20,306 nucleotides of DNA from Mageeibacillus sp. UBA1243 (GTDB lineage: Bacteria > Bacillota > Clostridia > UBA1212). Location: positions 1,978-22,283 of the forward strand of contig DBWH01000037.1 of the NCBI GenBank assembly GCA_002308595.1, in the 5' to 3' direction. The translations under genes were made by a program, and so were the position numbers. Shown in pieces: positions 7,004 through 14,214 of the stretch (positions are counted from its first letter, which is position 1; every line of letters begins with the position of its first letter). A model generated the notes under the pieces. That model did no database searches, was not told where the DNA came from, and worked only from the letters and a program-made list of their open reading frames with translations.

Positions 7004-8023
7004 ATGGCACTTCTGGAAGTAAAAGATTTGAGAACCTCCTTCTTCACTGATGCAGGCGAAGTCAAAGCAGTTAACGGGATCTCGTTTCAGCTTGATTCCG
7101 GCAAGGTACTCGGTATCGTCGGCGAATCCGGCTCCGGAAAGTCCGTAACAGCATATTCAATTATGCAGATACTTGCGGGAACCGGTAAGATTATCGGCGG
7201 ATCAATCAAGTTCGACGGAAAAGAACTTGTCGGTATTTCCGAGAAAGAAATGAAAAAAATCAGGGGCAATAAGATTTCCATCATCTTCCAGGACCCGATG
7301 ACATCTTTGAACCCCACCTATACTATCGGACATCAGCTCATGGAAGCTATCCTGCTCCACACCGACAGAGACAAGAAGCAGGCATACGAAAGAGCAGTTG
7401 AAATGCTCAGGCTTGTCAACGTGAACGAGCCCGAAAAGCGTATGAAGCAGTATCCGTTCGAATTTTCGGGCGGTATGAGACAGAGAGTCATGATAGCCAT
7501 GGCGCTTGCATGCGAGCCGGACATCCTTATCGCCGACGAGCCTACGACGGCCCTTGACGTTACGATCCAGGCGCAGATCATCGAGCTCATGAGCTCGCTC
7601 CAGAAGCAGCTCGGCATGGCGATCATAATGATCACGCATGACCTTGGCGTCATCGCTCAGATGTGCGACGAAGTTATTGTCATGTATGCGGGTTCAATCT
7701 GCGAGCAGGGCACTGTTGACGAGATATTCTACAATCCCTGCCACGAGTACACAAAAGGACTTATGCGTTCCATTCCTACAGCCGACACGGCAGGACAGAG
7801 ACTGCAGCCTATTTCAGGTACTCCGATAGATCTTCTCAATATGCCTAAGGGCTGTCCGTTCGCGCCAAGGTGCGACGCTGCAATGAAAATCTGCACGCAG
7901 GATACTGCAAAACCTTACGATATCAACGAGAATCATCGTGCGACGTGCTGGATGAACATTAAAAAAGGCGTTGAGAACGGTACAATAGAAATGAAAGGGG
8001 AGGAGGAACAAACCAATGAGTGA
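7004..8023 (+). CDS. oppD: Oligopeptide ABC transporter ATPase OppD/DppD
   Basis: A 339-residue ATP-binding subunit that powers peptide import with OppF. It has Walker A GESGSGKS (40-47), Q-loop FQDPMTSLNP (Q96), signature FSGGMRQR (154-161), Walker B LIADEP (175-180) with ALDVTIQAQ, and the H-loop THD (H212). The C-terminal oligopeptide-transporter domain has GCPFAPRC and two further cysteines (C284, C290, C297, C315). This four-cysteine arrangement is shared by OppD/DppD proteins and is reported to bind a [4Fe-4S] cluster in a mycobacterial homologue. AAAGGAG precedes the ATG by 7 nt. The last 8 nt overlap oppF, indicating translational coupling. Confidence 0.96.
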   Translation: MALLEVKDLRTSFFTDAGEVKAVNGISFQLDSGKVLGIVGESGSGKSVTAYSIMQILAGTGKIIGGSIKFDGKELVGISEKEMKKIRGNKISIIFQDPMTSLNPTYTIGHQLMEAILLHTDRDKKQAYERAVEMLRLVNVNEPEKRMKQYPFEFSGGMRQRVMIAMALACEPDILIADEPTTALDVTIQAQIIELMSSLQKQLGMAIIMITHDLGVIAQMCDEVIVMYAGSICEQGTVDEIFYNPCHEYTKGLMRSIPTADTAGQRLQPISGTPIDLLNMPKGCPFAPRCDAAMKICTQDTAKPYDINENHRATCWMNIKKGVENGTIEMKGEEEQTNE

Positions 8024-9032
8024 ACAGATTCTCAATCCTAATCCTCAGAATGATCAGGAGCGTCCGCTTGTAGAGGTCAAAAACCTGAAGGAATATTTCA
8101 ATATCAGTACAGGTTTCTTTAAAACAACTCCTCTCAAGGCTGTTGATGATGTGTCGTTTGCAATCCGCAGAGGAGAGACTCTCGGCCTCGTCGGCGAATC
8201 CGGATGCGGCAAGACGACGGTCGGAAGAACCCTGCTTCATCTGTATAAGCCTACGGCAGGCGAGATAATTTACGACGGAAAAAGCATTGTCAGCAGATCC
8301 GACATTGCGATGCTCCACAAGAAGACATCCATGGTTTTCCAGGATCCGTATTCCTCGCTCAACCCCAGAATGACAGTTGCCGATATCATCGGTGAGCCTC
8401 TCGACGTTCACAAGCTCTGCAAAACCAAGAACGAGAGAAGAGACCGCATTCTGGAACTGATGGGTCACGTCGGACTGAACAGCGAACACGCATCAAGATA
8501 CTCTCACGAGTTTTCCGGCGGACAACGCCAAAGAATAGGCATCGCAAGAGCCCTCGCGGTAAACCCGGAGTTTATAGTCTGCGACGAGCCTGTTTCCGCT
8601 CTTGACGTTTCGATTCAGGCGCAGGTTATCAACATGTTTGACGAGCTTCAGGACAAGCTCGGTCTCACATATCTCTTCATTGCTCACGATCTTCTGGTCG
8701 TGCGCCACATCAGCGACCGCATCGCGGTCATGTATCTCGGCAAAATGGTTGAGCTGGCAGACGCATCCGAAATCTGCGACAAGCCTCTCCACCCGTACTC
8801 GAAAGCACTGATGTCAGCTGTTCCGCTGCCCGACCCGAACGCGGCAAGGGCAAACAAGCGCATCCCGCTTTCAGGCGACATCCCGTCACCTCTCCACGCT
8901 CCCTCAGGCTGCCCGTTCAGAACCCGCTGCCCGTACGCAACGGAGCTGTGTGCCGAAGCGATGCCGGAATTCAAAGAAGTCTCAAAGGGTCACTTTGTAG
9001 CGTGCCACCGCACTGCTGACATCAACACCTGA
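8016..9032 (+). CDS. oppF: Oligopeptide ABC transporter ATPase OppF/DppF
   Basis: A 338-residue second ATPase subunit. It has Walker A GESGCGKT (60-67), Q-loop [11 protein letters not shown] (Q109), signature [15 protein letters not shown] (166-180), Walker B FIVCDEP (186-192) with ALDVSIQAQ, and the H-loop AHD (H224). The [15 protein letters not shown] opening (residues 34-48) is characteristic of OppF. The C-terminus also carries the four-cysteine motif (C299, C305, C312, C330). The ribosome binding site GGGGAGGAGG lies inside the end of oppD. About 105 nt separate it from oppA, including a small hairpin GTTCAA (9047-9052) / TTGAAC (9060-9065) that could allow different expression levels of oppF and oppA. 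Confidence 0.96.
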   Translation: MSEQILNPNPQNDQERPLVEVKNLKEYFNISTGFFKTTPLKAVDDVSFAIRRGETLGLVGESGCGKTTVGRTLLHLYKPTAGEIIYDGKSIVSRSDIAMLHKKTSMVFQDPYSSLNPRMTVADIIGEPLDVHKLCKTKNERRDRILELMGHVGLNSEHASRYSHEFSGGQRQRIGIARALAVNPEFIVCDEPVSALDVSIQAQVINMFDELQDKLGLTYLFIAHDLLVVRHISDRIAVMYLGKMVELADASEICDKPLHPYSKALMSAVPLPDPNAARANKRIPLSGDIPSPLHAPSGCPFRTRCPYATELCAEAMPEFKEVSKGHFVACHRTADINT

Positions 9033-9137
9033 TGAGCAATAACCAAGTTCAATACGTTTTTGAACGGATGTGCAACTATTCAAAAGCGTATCGTTAGAAA
9101 GACCATAACAAAAATAAAAATTCAGAAAGGAAAAGTT

Positions 9138-10949
9138 ATGAAAAAAGTATTATCTTTGATCGTTGCGATCGCATTACTTTTGACTTGCTGCCTCGTTGGA
9201 TGCAACACCACCAACAACAACGACAACAAGCCGGCTGCAACAGCTGAGCCCGGTGATGTTACCATCGTTAAAGGCGCTGCTCCTACTATCAAGTACATCT
9301 ACAATACCAGCGAAGGACACAAAGCAATCGCTGAGTACATCCAGGCAGCACTCGCTAACGTAGGCCTCACAATGAACCTCGAGAACCAGGAGTGGAACAC
9401 ATTCCTCAACACTCGTAAGGACGGCAACTACAACGTAGCACGTAACGGCTGGGTTGCAGACTACACAGACCCGATCTGCTTCATCGACATGTGGACATCC
9501 AACTCCGGAAACAACGATATCCAGTTCGGTAAAGGTGAGCATGCAAACCTCAAGATGTACAATCTTGATCTCACACCTTACGGATACGATATCAAAGTTA
9601 CCAACGGCACATGGGCAGAGACTTACGACGTTCTCGTAGCTACAATCAAGGGCTGCGTTGACAACGTAAAGCGTTACGAACTCATGCACCTCGCTGAGGA
9701 TATGCTTATGGACACAGGCTGCATCGTTCCTGTTTACTACTACACTGACCTTCTCATGATCAGCAAGGAAGTTAAAGGATTCTACTCCAGCCCGCTCGGA
9801 TATAAGTACTTCAACAAGACCACCTACAAGGACAACAGCTCAATCTCAGTCTGCATTGCATCTGAGCCTGACACCATTGACCCTGCTCTCAACTCCGCAG
9901 TTGACGGCGCTACACTCTGCGCTCACCTCTTCGCCGGTCTTGCTAAGTGGGATATCGATGCTGACGGCAACCTCAAGATCTCCCCTGACTGCGTTGAATC
10001 ACTCGTTGAAGGCGTTGTAGGCGAAGACGGCAAGGTTACTTACACATATACCCTCAAAGAAGGTCTCAAGTGGTCAGACGGTCAGGACCTCAAGGCATCC
10101 GACTTCGTATTCGCTTGGAACAGAGCAGCTTCCGAAGTCCTCGGTGCTGACTACGGTTACATGTTCGAAGTTGTTGACGGTTACGGCACAGACAAACTCA
10201 ATGTTGAAGCTGTTGACGACAGAACCCTCAAAGTAGTTCTCTCCAGTGCTATCAGCTACTGGGATGAGCTCCTCGCATTCCCGACATATTTCCCTGTTCG
10301 TGAAGACGTTGTCGGCAATGAAGCTTGGGCAACCAACCCCGCGACTTACATCTGCAACGGACCTTACACCATGACAAAGTGGGATCATGACTCGCAGATC
10401 GTTCTCACAAAGAACGCTAACTACCACGATGCAGCTAATGTCACAATGAACGAGATCAAATTCTTCCTCTCAAGTGACACGAACACCATCTACACCAACT
10501 TCGTAAACGGCAGCTGGCAGATGATCGATGACGTTCCTACAAACGAAATCGAGAACATCAAGAAGACATACCCCGACGAGTTCAAGATCAACGGACAGAT
10601 CGGTACATACTATGTATGCTTCAACATTAACAAGAGCCTCCTCCCCAGCAACACCAACCTTACAGGCGTTGAGGCTGAGAAAGCTAACCAGGAAATCCGT
10701 AAAGCAATCGGTCTCCTTCTCGACCGTAACTACATCTGCGAGAGCATCGCTCAGGGCGGACAGGTTCCTGCATCCTCATTCGTAGCAATGGGTATGACGA
10801 ACCCTGACCACACCGAGTTCTACAAGACAGCAGGCCACAATGAAGGCTACTATGGATACTATGATGTTTCCAAGGAAGCTTACACATCCAACGCTCTGGC
10901 TGCTCTTGAGATTCTCCAGAAGTACTACACAGACGTTAAAGCTAAATAA
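9138..10949 (+). CDS. oppA: Oligopeptide-binding lipoprotein OppA, circularly permuted
   Basis: A 603-residue solute-binding lipoprotein (SBP_bac_5 family) that captures peptides for OppBCDF. ATG 9138 follows AGAAAGG; an in-frame TTG at 9060 lacks a binding site. The signal peptide ends with lipobox LVGC (C22), followed by a polar Asn-rich linker. The domain order is unusual. Residues 49-225 match the C-terminal part of canonical OppA: YNTSEGHKAIAEYIQ (55-69), ENQEWNTFLNTRKDGNYNVA (82-101), GWVADYTDP (104-112), PVYYYTD (198-204), PLGYKYF (219-225). From about 235 on, the N-terminal part follows: SEPDTIDPALNS (242-253), LKWSDGQDLKASDFVFAWNR, ICNGPYTMTKWD, with the C-terminal AALEILQKYY where canonical proteins continue as a LLAEAGY-type helix before YNTS. 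A binding domain of full size appears present (E. coli mature OppA is about 517 residues). Its codon use is strongly biased towards C-ending codons, as in highly expressed genes. Confidence 0.9.
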   Translation: MKKVLSLIVAIALLLTCCLVGCNTTNNNDNKPAATAEPGDVTIVKGAAPTIKYIYNTSEGHKAIAEYIQAALANVGLTMNLENQEWNTFLNTRKDGNYNVARNGWVADYTDPICFIDMWTSNSGNNDIQFGKGEHANLKMYNLDLTPYGYDIKVTNGTWAETYDVLVATIKGCVDNVKRYELMHLAEDMLMDTGCIVPVYYYTDLLMISKEVKGFYSSPLGYKYFNKTTYKDNSSISVCIASEPDTIDPALNSAVDGATLCAHLFAGLAKWDIDADGNLKISPDCVESLVEGVVGEDGKVTYTYTLKEGLKWSDGQDLKASDFVFAWNRAASEVLGADYGYMFEVVDGYGTDKLNVEAVDDRTLKVVLSSAISYWDELLAFPTYFPVREDVVGNEAWATNPATYICNGPYTMTKWDHDSQIVLTKNANYHDAANVTMNEIKFFLSSDTNTIYTNFVNGSWQMIDDVPTNEIENIKKTYPDEFKINGQIGTYYVCFNINKSLLPSNTNLTGVEAEKANQEIRKAIGLLLDRNYICESIAQGGQVPASSFVAMGMTNPDHTEFYKTAGHNEGYYGYYDVSKEAYTSNALAALEILQKYYTDVKAK

Positions 10950-11039
10950 TTTAATCTGAATTATTAGCTTAACGAAAAGAGAGTTACGATCAGAAATAAA
11001 TGATTGCACACTTATGAATACCTGTTATTTTTGATCAAC

Positions 11040-11076
11040 AGGGCTGCGCCGGCAATCGGCGTAGCCCTCTCTTTTT
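11040..11076 (+). terminator. Intrinsic terminator of the opp operon
   Basis: The stem GGGCTGCGCCG (11041-11051) pairs with CGGCGTAGCCC (11057-11067), one G-U pair and a 5-nt loop, followed by TCTCTTTTTG. It lies about 90 nt after the oppA stop. Confidence 0.9.
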
Positions 11077-11094
11077 GCCGTTTGAGCAGCCATG

Positions 11095-11136
11095 AAAAAA
11101 GCCGCCGCGTCAGACTTTAAACTGACTTGCGGCGGC
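11095..11136 (-). terminator. Intrinsic terminator of pyk
   Basis: On the minus strand a stem with GCCGCCGC/GCGGCGGC ends plus an inner GTCAG/CTGAC part (11101-11136, 2-nt bulge) is followed directly by six T residues. On the plus strand it is followed by TTGCTTTTG, so it may also act as a backup for opp. Confidence 0.85.
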
Positions 11137-11168
11137 TTGCTTTTGTATTATGTGACTTAAACAAACAG

Positions 11169-12590
11169 TTACGGGACTCTGTGCAGCTTTATTACGTTGG
11201 TGTTTCTGGCCTCGCGTACGGGGATGCCTGCTGTCACCACGACAAGGTCGCCGTGGTTCACAAAGCCGCTCTGGAGAGCACATTCGGCCGCTGCTTCGAA
11301 GAGGGCGTCAGAGTGGCTCTGAACGTATTCGAGCATCGGGTAGACGCCCCAGCTGAGGGCGAGCTGGTGGAAAGTCTTCATTTCGGGGGTGGGGGCGATG
11401 ATCGGCTGCGCCGGGCGGAAGCTTGAGACTCCGCGCGCTGTGAGGCCCGAGATTGAGAAGGCGATGATGGCGGCCGCGTGAAGGTCATTGGCCATAGTGA
11501 CTGCCGCGTCGCAGATTGCAAGGAGAGGTCTCTCGCGAGCTGCGCGGCTTGCGGTCTCAACGTACGGGTCAACGTATTCGGCGTCTTTTTCGGCCTGTAC
11601 GGCAATGTCGGCCATCGTCTTGACAACGAGCGGCGGGTGCTTGCCCATGGCTGTTTCGCCGGAGAGCATTATTGCAGAGGTGCCGTCGAAGACTGCATTG
11701 GCGACATCGGTGATCTCAGCCCTTGTAGGGGTGGTGTTGTCAATCATCGATTCGAGCATCTGGGTGGCGGTGATGGACATCTTGCCGGCTTCGCACGTTT
11801 TCCTTATGAATGTCTTCTGGAGGCCCGGGATGAGGGCAAAATCGATCTCAACGCCCATGTCGCCGCGCGCGACCATGATGCCGTCCGAAACCTCCAATAT
11901 CTCGTCAAAGTTCTTCACACCCGAAGCGTTTTCAATCTTTGAGATGATCCTGATCTTTTCGCCGCCGTTCTCGGCAAGGAACTTCCTCATGTCGGTGACG
12001 TCGTCCCTGTCGCTCACAAACGAAGCCGCGACAAAATCAACGTCCTCGCGTATGCCGAAAATGAGGTCGTTTTTGTCTGTTTCGCTGAGGAAAGGCATGT
12101 CGATTTTGATGTTGGGAACGTTCACGCCCTTGTGGTTGCTGACAACGCCGCCCGTGACAACGAGGCACTTAACATCAGTCTCGCTCGTCTCTTCGACCTT
12201 CAGCACGACAAGACCGTCGTCAATGAGTATCGTGTCGCCTTTTTTGACGCACGCAGGAAGGGTCTTCACAGTGACTGAGACCGCGTCCTTTGTTCCCTGA
12301 ATGTCATTGGTGGTAAGGGTGAAAAAGTCGCCCGCCTTGATTTCCTCGGATTTATTCTCGAAATTGCCAAGCCTGATTTCCGGTCCTTTGGTGTCAAGCA
12401 GAATCGCGAGCGGAACGCCCATCTCGCGGCGCAGCTTTTTGACCCTGGCTATGAGCTCGTGAAAGTTTTCGTAGGTACCGTGCGAGAAGTTCAGTCTCAC
12501 AACGTTCATACCGTTTAAGATCATCTCTTTCAGCACACTCTCGTCGGAGCTTGCCGGCCCAAGCGTGCAGACAATTTTAGTTTTTCTCAT
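11169..12590 (-). CDS. pyk: Pyruvate kinase
   Basis: A 473-residue enzyme that converts phosphoenolpyruvate and ADP to pyruvate and ATP, the last step of glycolysis, in the cytoplasm. The N-terminus MRKTKIVCTLGPAS is diagnostic. Others are VVRLNFSHG (30-38, PEP/K+ site), LLDTKGPEIR (64-73), the active-site signature IRIISKIEN with K218 and E220, MVARGDMGVEI (239-249, D244 binds Mg2+) and TATQMLESM (274-282). The B domain lies at about 72-168 and the C-terminal effector domain from about 345. It lacks the extra C-terminal PEP-utilising domain seen in bacilli. GGGAGG lies 7 nt upstream; a TTACC/GGTAA hairpin could mask it. It is a single-gene unit with its own terminator. Confidence 0.97.
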   Translation of the reverse strand: MRKTKIVCTLGPASSDESVLKEMILNGMNVVRLNFSHGTYENFHELIARVKKLRREMGVPLAILLDTKGPEIRLGNFENKSEEIKAGDFFTLTTNDIQGTKDAVSVTVKTLPACVKKGDTILIDDGLVVLKVEETSETDVKCLVVTGGVVSNHKGVNVPNIKIDMPFLSETDKNDLIFGIREDVDFVAASFVSDRDDVTDMRKFLAENGGEKIRIISKIENASGVKNFDEILEVSDGIMVARGDMGVEIDFALIPGLQKTFIRKTCEAGKMSITATQMLESMIDNTTPTRAEITDVANAVFDGTSAIMLSGETAMGKHPPLVVKTMADIAVQAEKDAEYVDPYVETASRAARERPLLAICDAAVTMANDLHAAAIIAFSISGLTARGVSSFRPAQPIIAPTPEMKTFHQLALSWGVYPMLEYVQSHSDALFEAAAECALQSGFVNHGDLVVVTAGIPVREARNTNVIKLHRVP

Positions 12591-12673
12591 GATATTTACC
12601 TCCCTTCGGGTAATAACCTATCGCGTAAAATTATATAACTTTTCGGCCCCGAGAACAACTTTTTTGAAATATT

Positions 12674-12716
12674 TCAAGGCGCCGAAACCGCCAATGCCTC
12701 CCCCTGCGGGTGAGGC
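12674..12716. repeat. GGCGCC-flanked intergenic repeat containing ACCGCCAATG
   Basis: GGCGCC occurs at both ends (12679-12684 and 12715-12720 region) around ACCGCCAATG (12687-12696) and a C-rich stretch. It lies between pyk and the terminator of the XRE gene and shares its core with the segments at 4391, 4874 and 20047. Confidence 0.5.
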
Positions 12717-12724
12717 GCCCCAAC

Positions 12725-12750
12725 AAAAAAACAGGAGCCGAAAGCTCCTG
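12725..12750 (-). terminator. Intrinsic terminator of the XRE regulator gene
   Basis: CAGGAGC (12732-12738) and GCTCCTG (12744-12750) form a 7-bp stem with a 5-nt loop, followed on the minus strand by seven T residues. It lies 28 nt after the stop of the gene at 12778. Confidence 0.9.
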
Positions 12751-12777
12751 CCTTTAAACGTTATACGGGGAAGCCCT

Positions 12778-13143
12778 TTACAGAGCCGCGCCTGCCCAGA
12801 ATGCGTCCTGAACGGAGCGGAAGAGGGCGAGCTTTTCCTTCTCCGAGAGCTCGTCGGATGAGAAGAGCATCCTGGCGAGTGAAATCAGATTTTCGCTTGC
12901 GGAAGGATCGCTTGCGGGGGACGCGGACTCAAGCGCCGAGAGCTCGTTCTCGTTCCTGAGATAGTTTGCGTCTGTTCCGAGGATATCGGCAAGCTTCAGG
13001 TATATGTCCCTGTTCTGCGGGTATGTGTGACCCTTCTCGTAGTTGCTGATCGTGTTGATGCCAAGACCGGCCTTTGAAGCAAGCTCCTGCTGGCTCATCT
13101 TGATCGCCTTGCGGCATTTCCTTAACTTTTCACCAAATTTCAT
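12778..13143 (-). CDS. XRE-family transcriptional regulator
   Basis: A 121-residue DNA-binding protein. Residues 1-60 form a Cro/C1-type helix-turn-helix: MKFGEKLRKCRKAIKMSQQE, LASKAGLGINTISNYEKGHT, YPQNRDIYLKLADILGTD. A short acidic/Ser-Ala linker follows (about 70-85), then a helical tail (LSEKEKLALFRSVQDAFW, 98-115) of a type often seen in small Firmicutes XRE regulators. AAGGAGAT lies before the ATG. Its targets are unknown; an imperfect inverted repeat upstream (13217-13239) is a candidate autoregulatory site. No toxin-like partner is adjacent. Confidence 0.85.
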   Translation of the reverse strand: MKFGEKLRKCRKAIKMSQQELASKAGLGINTISNYEKGHTYPQNRDIYLKLADILGTDANYLRNENELSALESASPASDPSASENLISLARMLFSSDELSEKEKLALFRSVQDAFWAGAAL

Positions 13144-13216
13144 ACTAAGAATCTCCTTGGGTTTTTATTAATAGGCCCTCGCTGTCTCGTGTTCCGAAAA
13201 ATACGTCACCGGTACC

Positions 13217-13239
13217 GCAGTGTAGTTTGAATATACTGC
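13217..13239. promoter_or_regulatory. Candidate operator: imperfect inverted repeat upstream of the XRE gene
   Basis: GCAGTGTA (13217-13224) and TATACTGC (13232-13239) match at 7 of 8 positions around a 7-nt centre, 74-96 nt upstream of the XRE start. I could not place a convincing promoter for this gene, so its role is uncertain. Confidence 0.35.
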
Positions 13240-13373
13240 TTCCCTGCCAAAACATCGCCGGTTATTAATAATTTTAGTATTTAAGAGCTGCGTGAGCGGC
13301 TCAAAAAAGCTGTTTAATACGTTATATACATCCTTTTGCGGACTTTGACATTGGCGGATTCAGAAACTTTCAG

Positions 13374-13874
13374 TCAGGGCAGAAACGTTCCGAGGATGTA
13401 GTCAGCCATCTTTTCTTCGCTCTCCCTGCAGCCGGTCCTTACCCAGTTAAGAAGAATTGCGTGCGACGACACTCTGAAGTTATCAAACAAAAAGGCTGCC
13501 TCTTCTTTGTCGGGGGCCGAAACCCGGATGCGTTCCTCAAACAACGTCTGAAGAGCCTTTGACTCAGCCTCGTTCTCTTTGAATACCGGATTTGAGGAAG
13601 TGAAGAAAATATATGCAAGAGTTCTGTTATCCCTGATCTGCTTTAAAACGTCGATCTGGACTTCCCTGATCGGCTTTTTGGGATCAATCTTGCTGTAAAA
13701 ATCGTCTTTCAGATCCTGGAGAACGTCCGCGGTGTTTTTGTAATACTTGTAGAAGCTCGCTCGCGTGATGCCGGCGTTGCCGCACAGTTTGGTGACGGTC
13801 AGAGACTCGAAAGGCTCATGCTCAAGCAAATCGACAAGTGACTTCTTTATTCTGTTCTTCATCTTATCTTTCAT
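13374..13874 (-). CDS. TetR-family transcriptional regulator
   Basis: A 166-residue regulator with an N-terminal TetR HTH: KNRIKKSLVDLLEHEPFESL, then TVTKLCGNAGITRASFYKYY (about 25-44), followed by the helix KNTADVLQDLKDDF. The C-terminal ligand-binding part is short (residues 60-166), as in the small TetR proteins of Firmicutes. AGGA lies about 8 nt before ATG 13874; a second ATG four codons in (13862) is possible. A promoter with TTGAAG/TAGAAT precedes it. It diverges from the GH99-like gene at 14215, so it could regulate that gene; ligand and target are unknown. Confidence 0.85.
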   Translation of the reverse strand: MKDKMKNRIKKSLVDLLEHEPFESLTVTKLCGNAGITRASFYKYYKNTADVLQDLKDDFYSKIDPKKPIREVQIDVLKQIRDNRTLAYIFFTSSNPVFKENEAESKALQTLFEERIRVSAPDKEEAAFLFDNFRVSSHAILLNWVRTGCRESEEKMADYILGTFLP

Positions 13875-13914
13875 AGGCCACGTCCTGTATAAAACGCCAA
13901 TTTTAATCCAGCTT

Positions 13915-13943
13915 ATTCTAAACGAATATCAGGCCATCTTCAA
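13915..13943 (-). promoter_or_regulatory. Promoter of the TetR gene
   Basis: On the minus strand TTGAAG (13938-13943) and TAGAAT (13915-13920) are spaced by 17 bp. The predicted start is about 35 nt before the ATG. Confidence 0.6.
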
Positions 13944-14071
13944 CAGCTTTTTTAAACGTAATTTACACTCTTTGCAACAATTGTATATTTTCAAATAACT
14001 AAACTGATTGATAAAAAACAGTTAAAACAGTCGTTTATTCGTAAGCGGCTTTGTTGTGGGGCGTGTTACGG

Positions 14072-14109
14072 CCGCGCCGCGGGGTTTGCGGGCAGTTTGC
14101 GCGGCGCGG
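14072..14109. repeat. GC-rich 10-bp perfect inverted repeat
   Basis: CCGCGCCGCG (14072-14081) and CGCGGCGCGG (14100-14109) flank an 18-nt loop. GGCGCCTTCCGT (14113-14124) follows, a 12-mer also found at 4371-4382 beside the other GC-rich inverted repeat. It lies just upstream of the GH99-like promoter. Confidence 0.6.
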
Positions 14110-14126
14110 GGCGGCGCCTTCCGTTC

Positions 14127-14155
14127 TTGACTTGAGGGGGTAAAAACAATATAAT
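14127..14155 (+). promoter_or_regulatory. Sigma-A promoter of the GH99-like gene
   Basis: TTGACT (14127-14132), a 17-bp spacer and TATAAT (14150-14155) match the consensus at 11 of 12 positions. The transcript would start near 14162, about 53 nt before the ATG. Confidence 0.85.
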
Positions 14156-14214
14156 CAAGCAGGTTTATTATTGGCGTGTTCACAGAGTTGTGACAGGTAA
14201 TATCGGAGGTTTCC

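Noticed and set aside
9060..9137. N-terminal extension of oppA from TTG 9060
   Set aside because: The start has no ribosome binding site, and the extension would bury the lipoprotein signal peptide that starts perfectly at ATG 9138.
9138..10949. OppA as a frameshifted or truncated pseudogene
   Set aside because: The reading frame is unbroken, the signal peptide is intact and all canonical segments are present, only in a different order.
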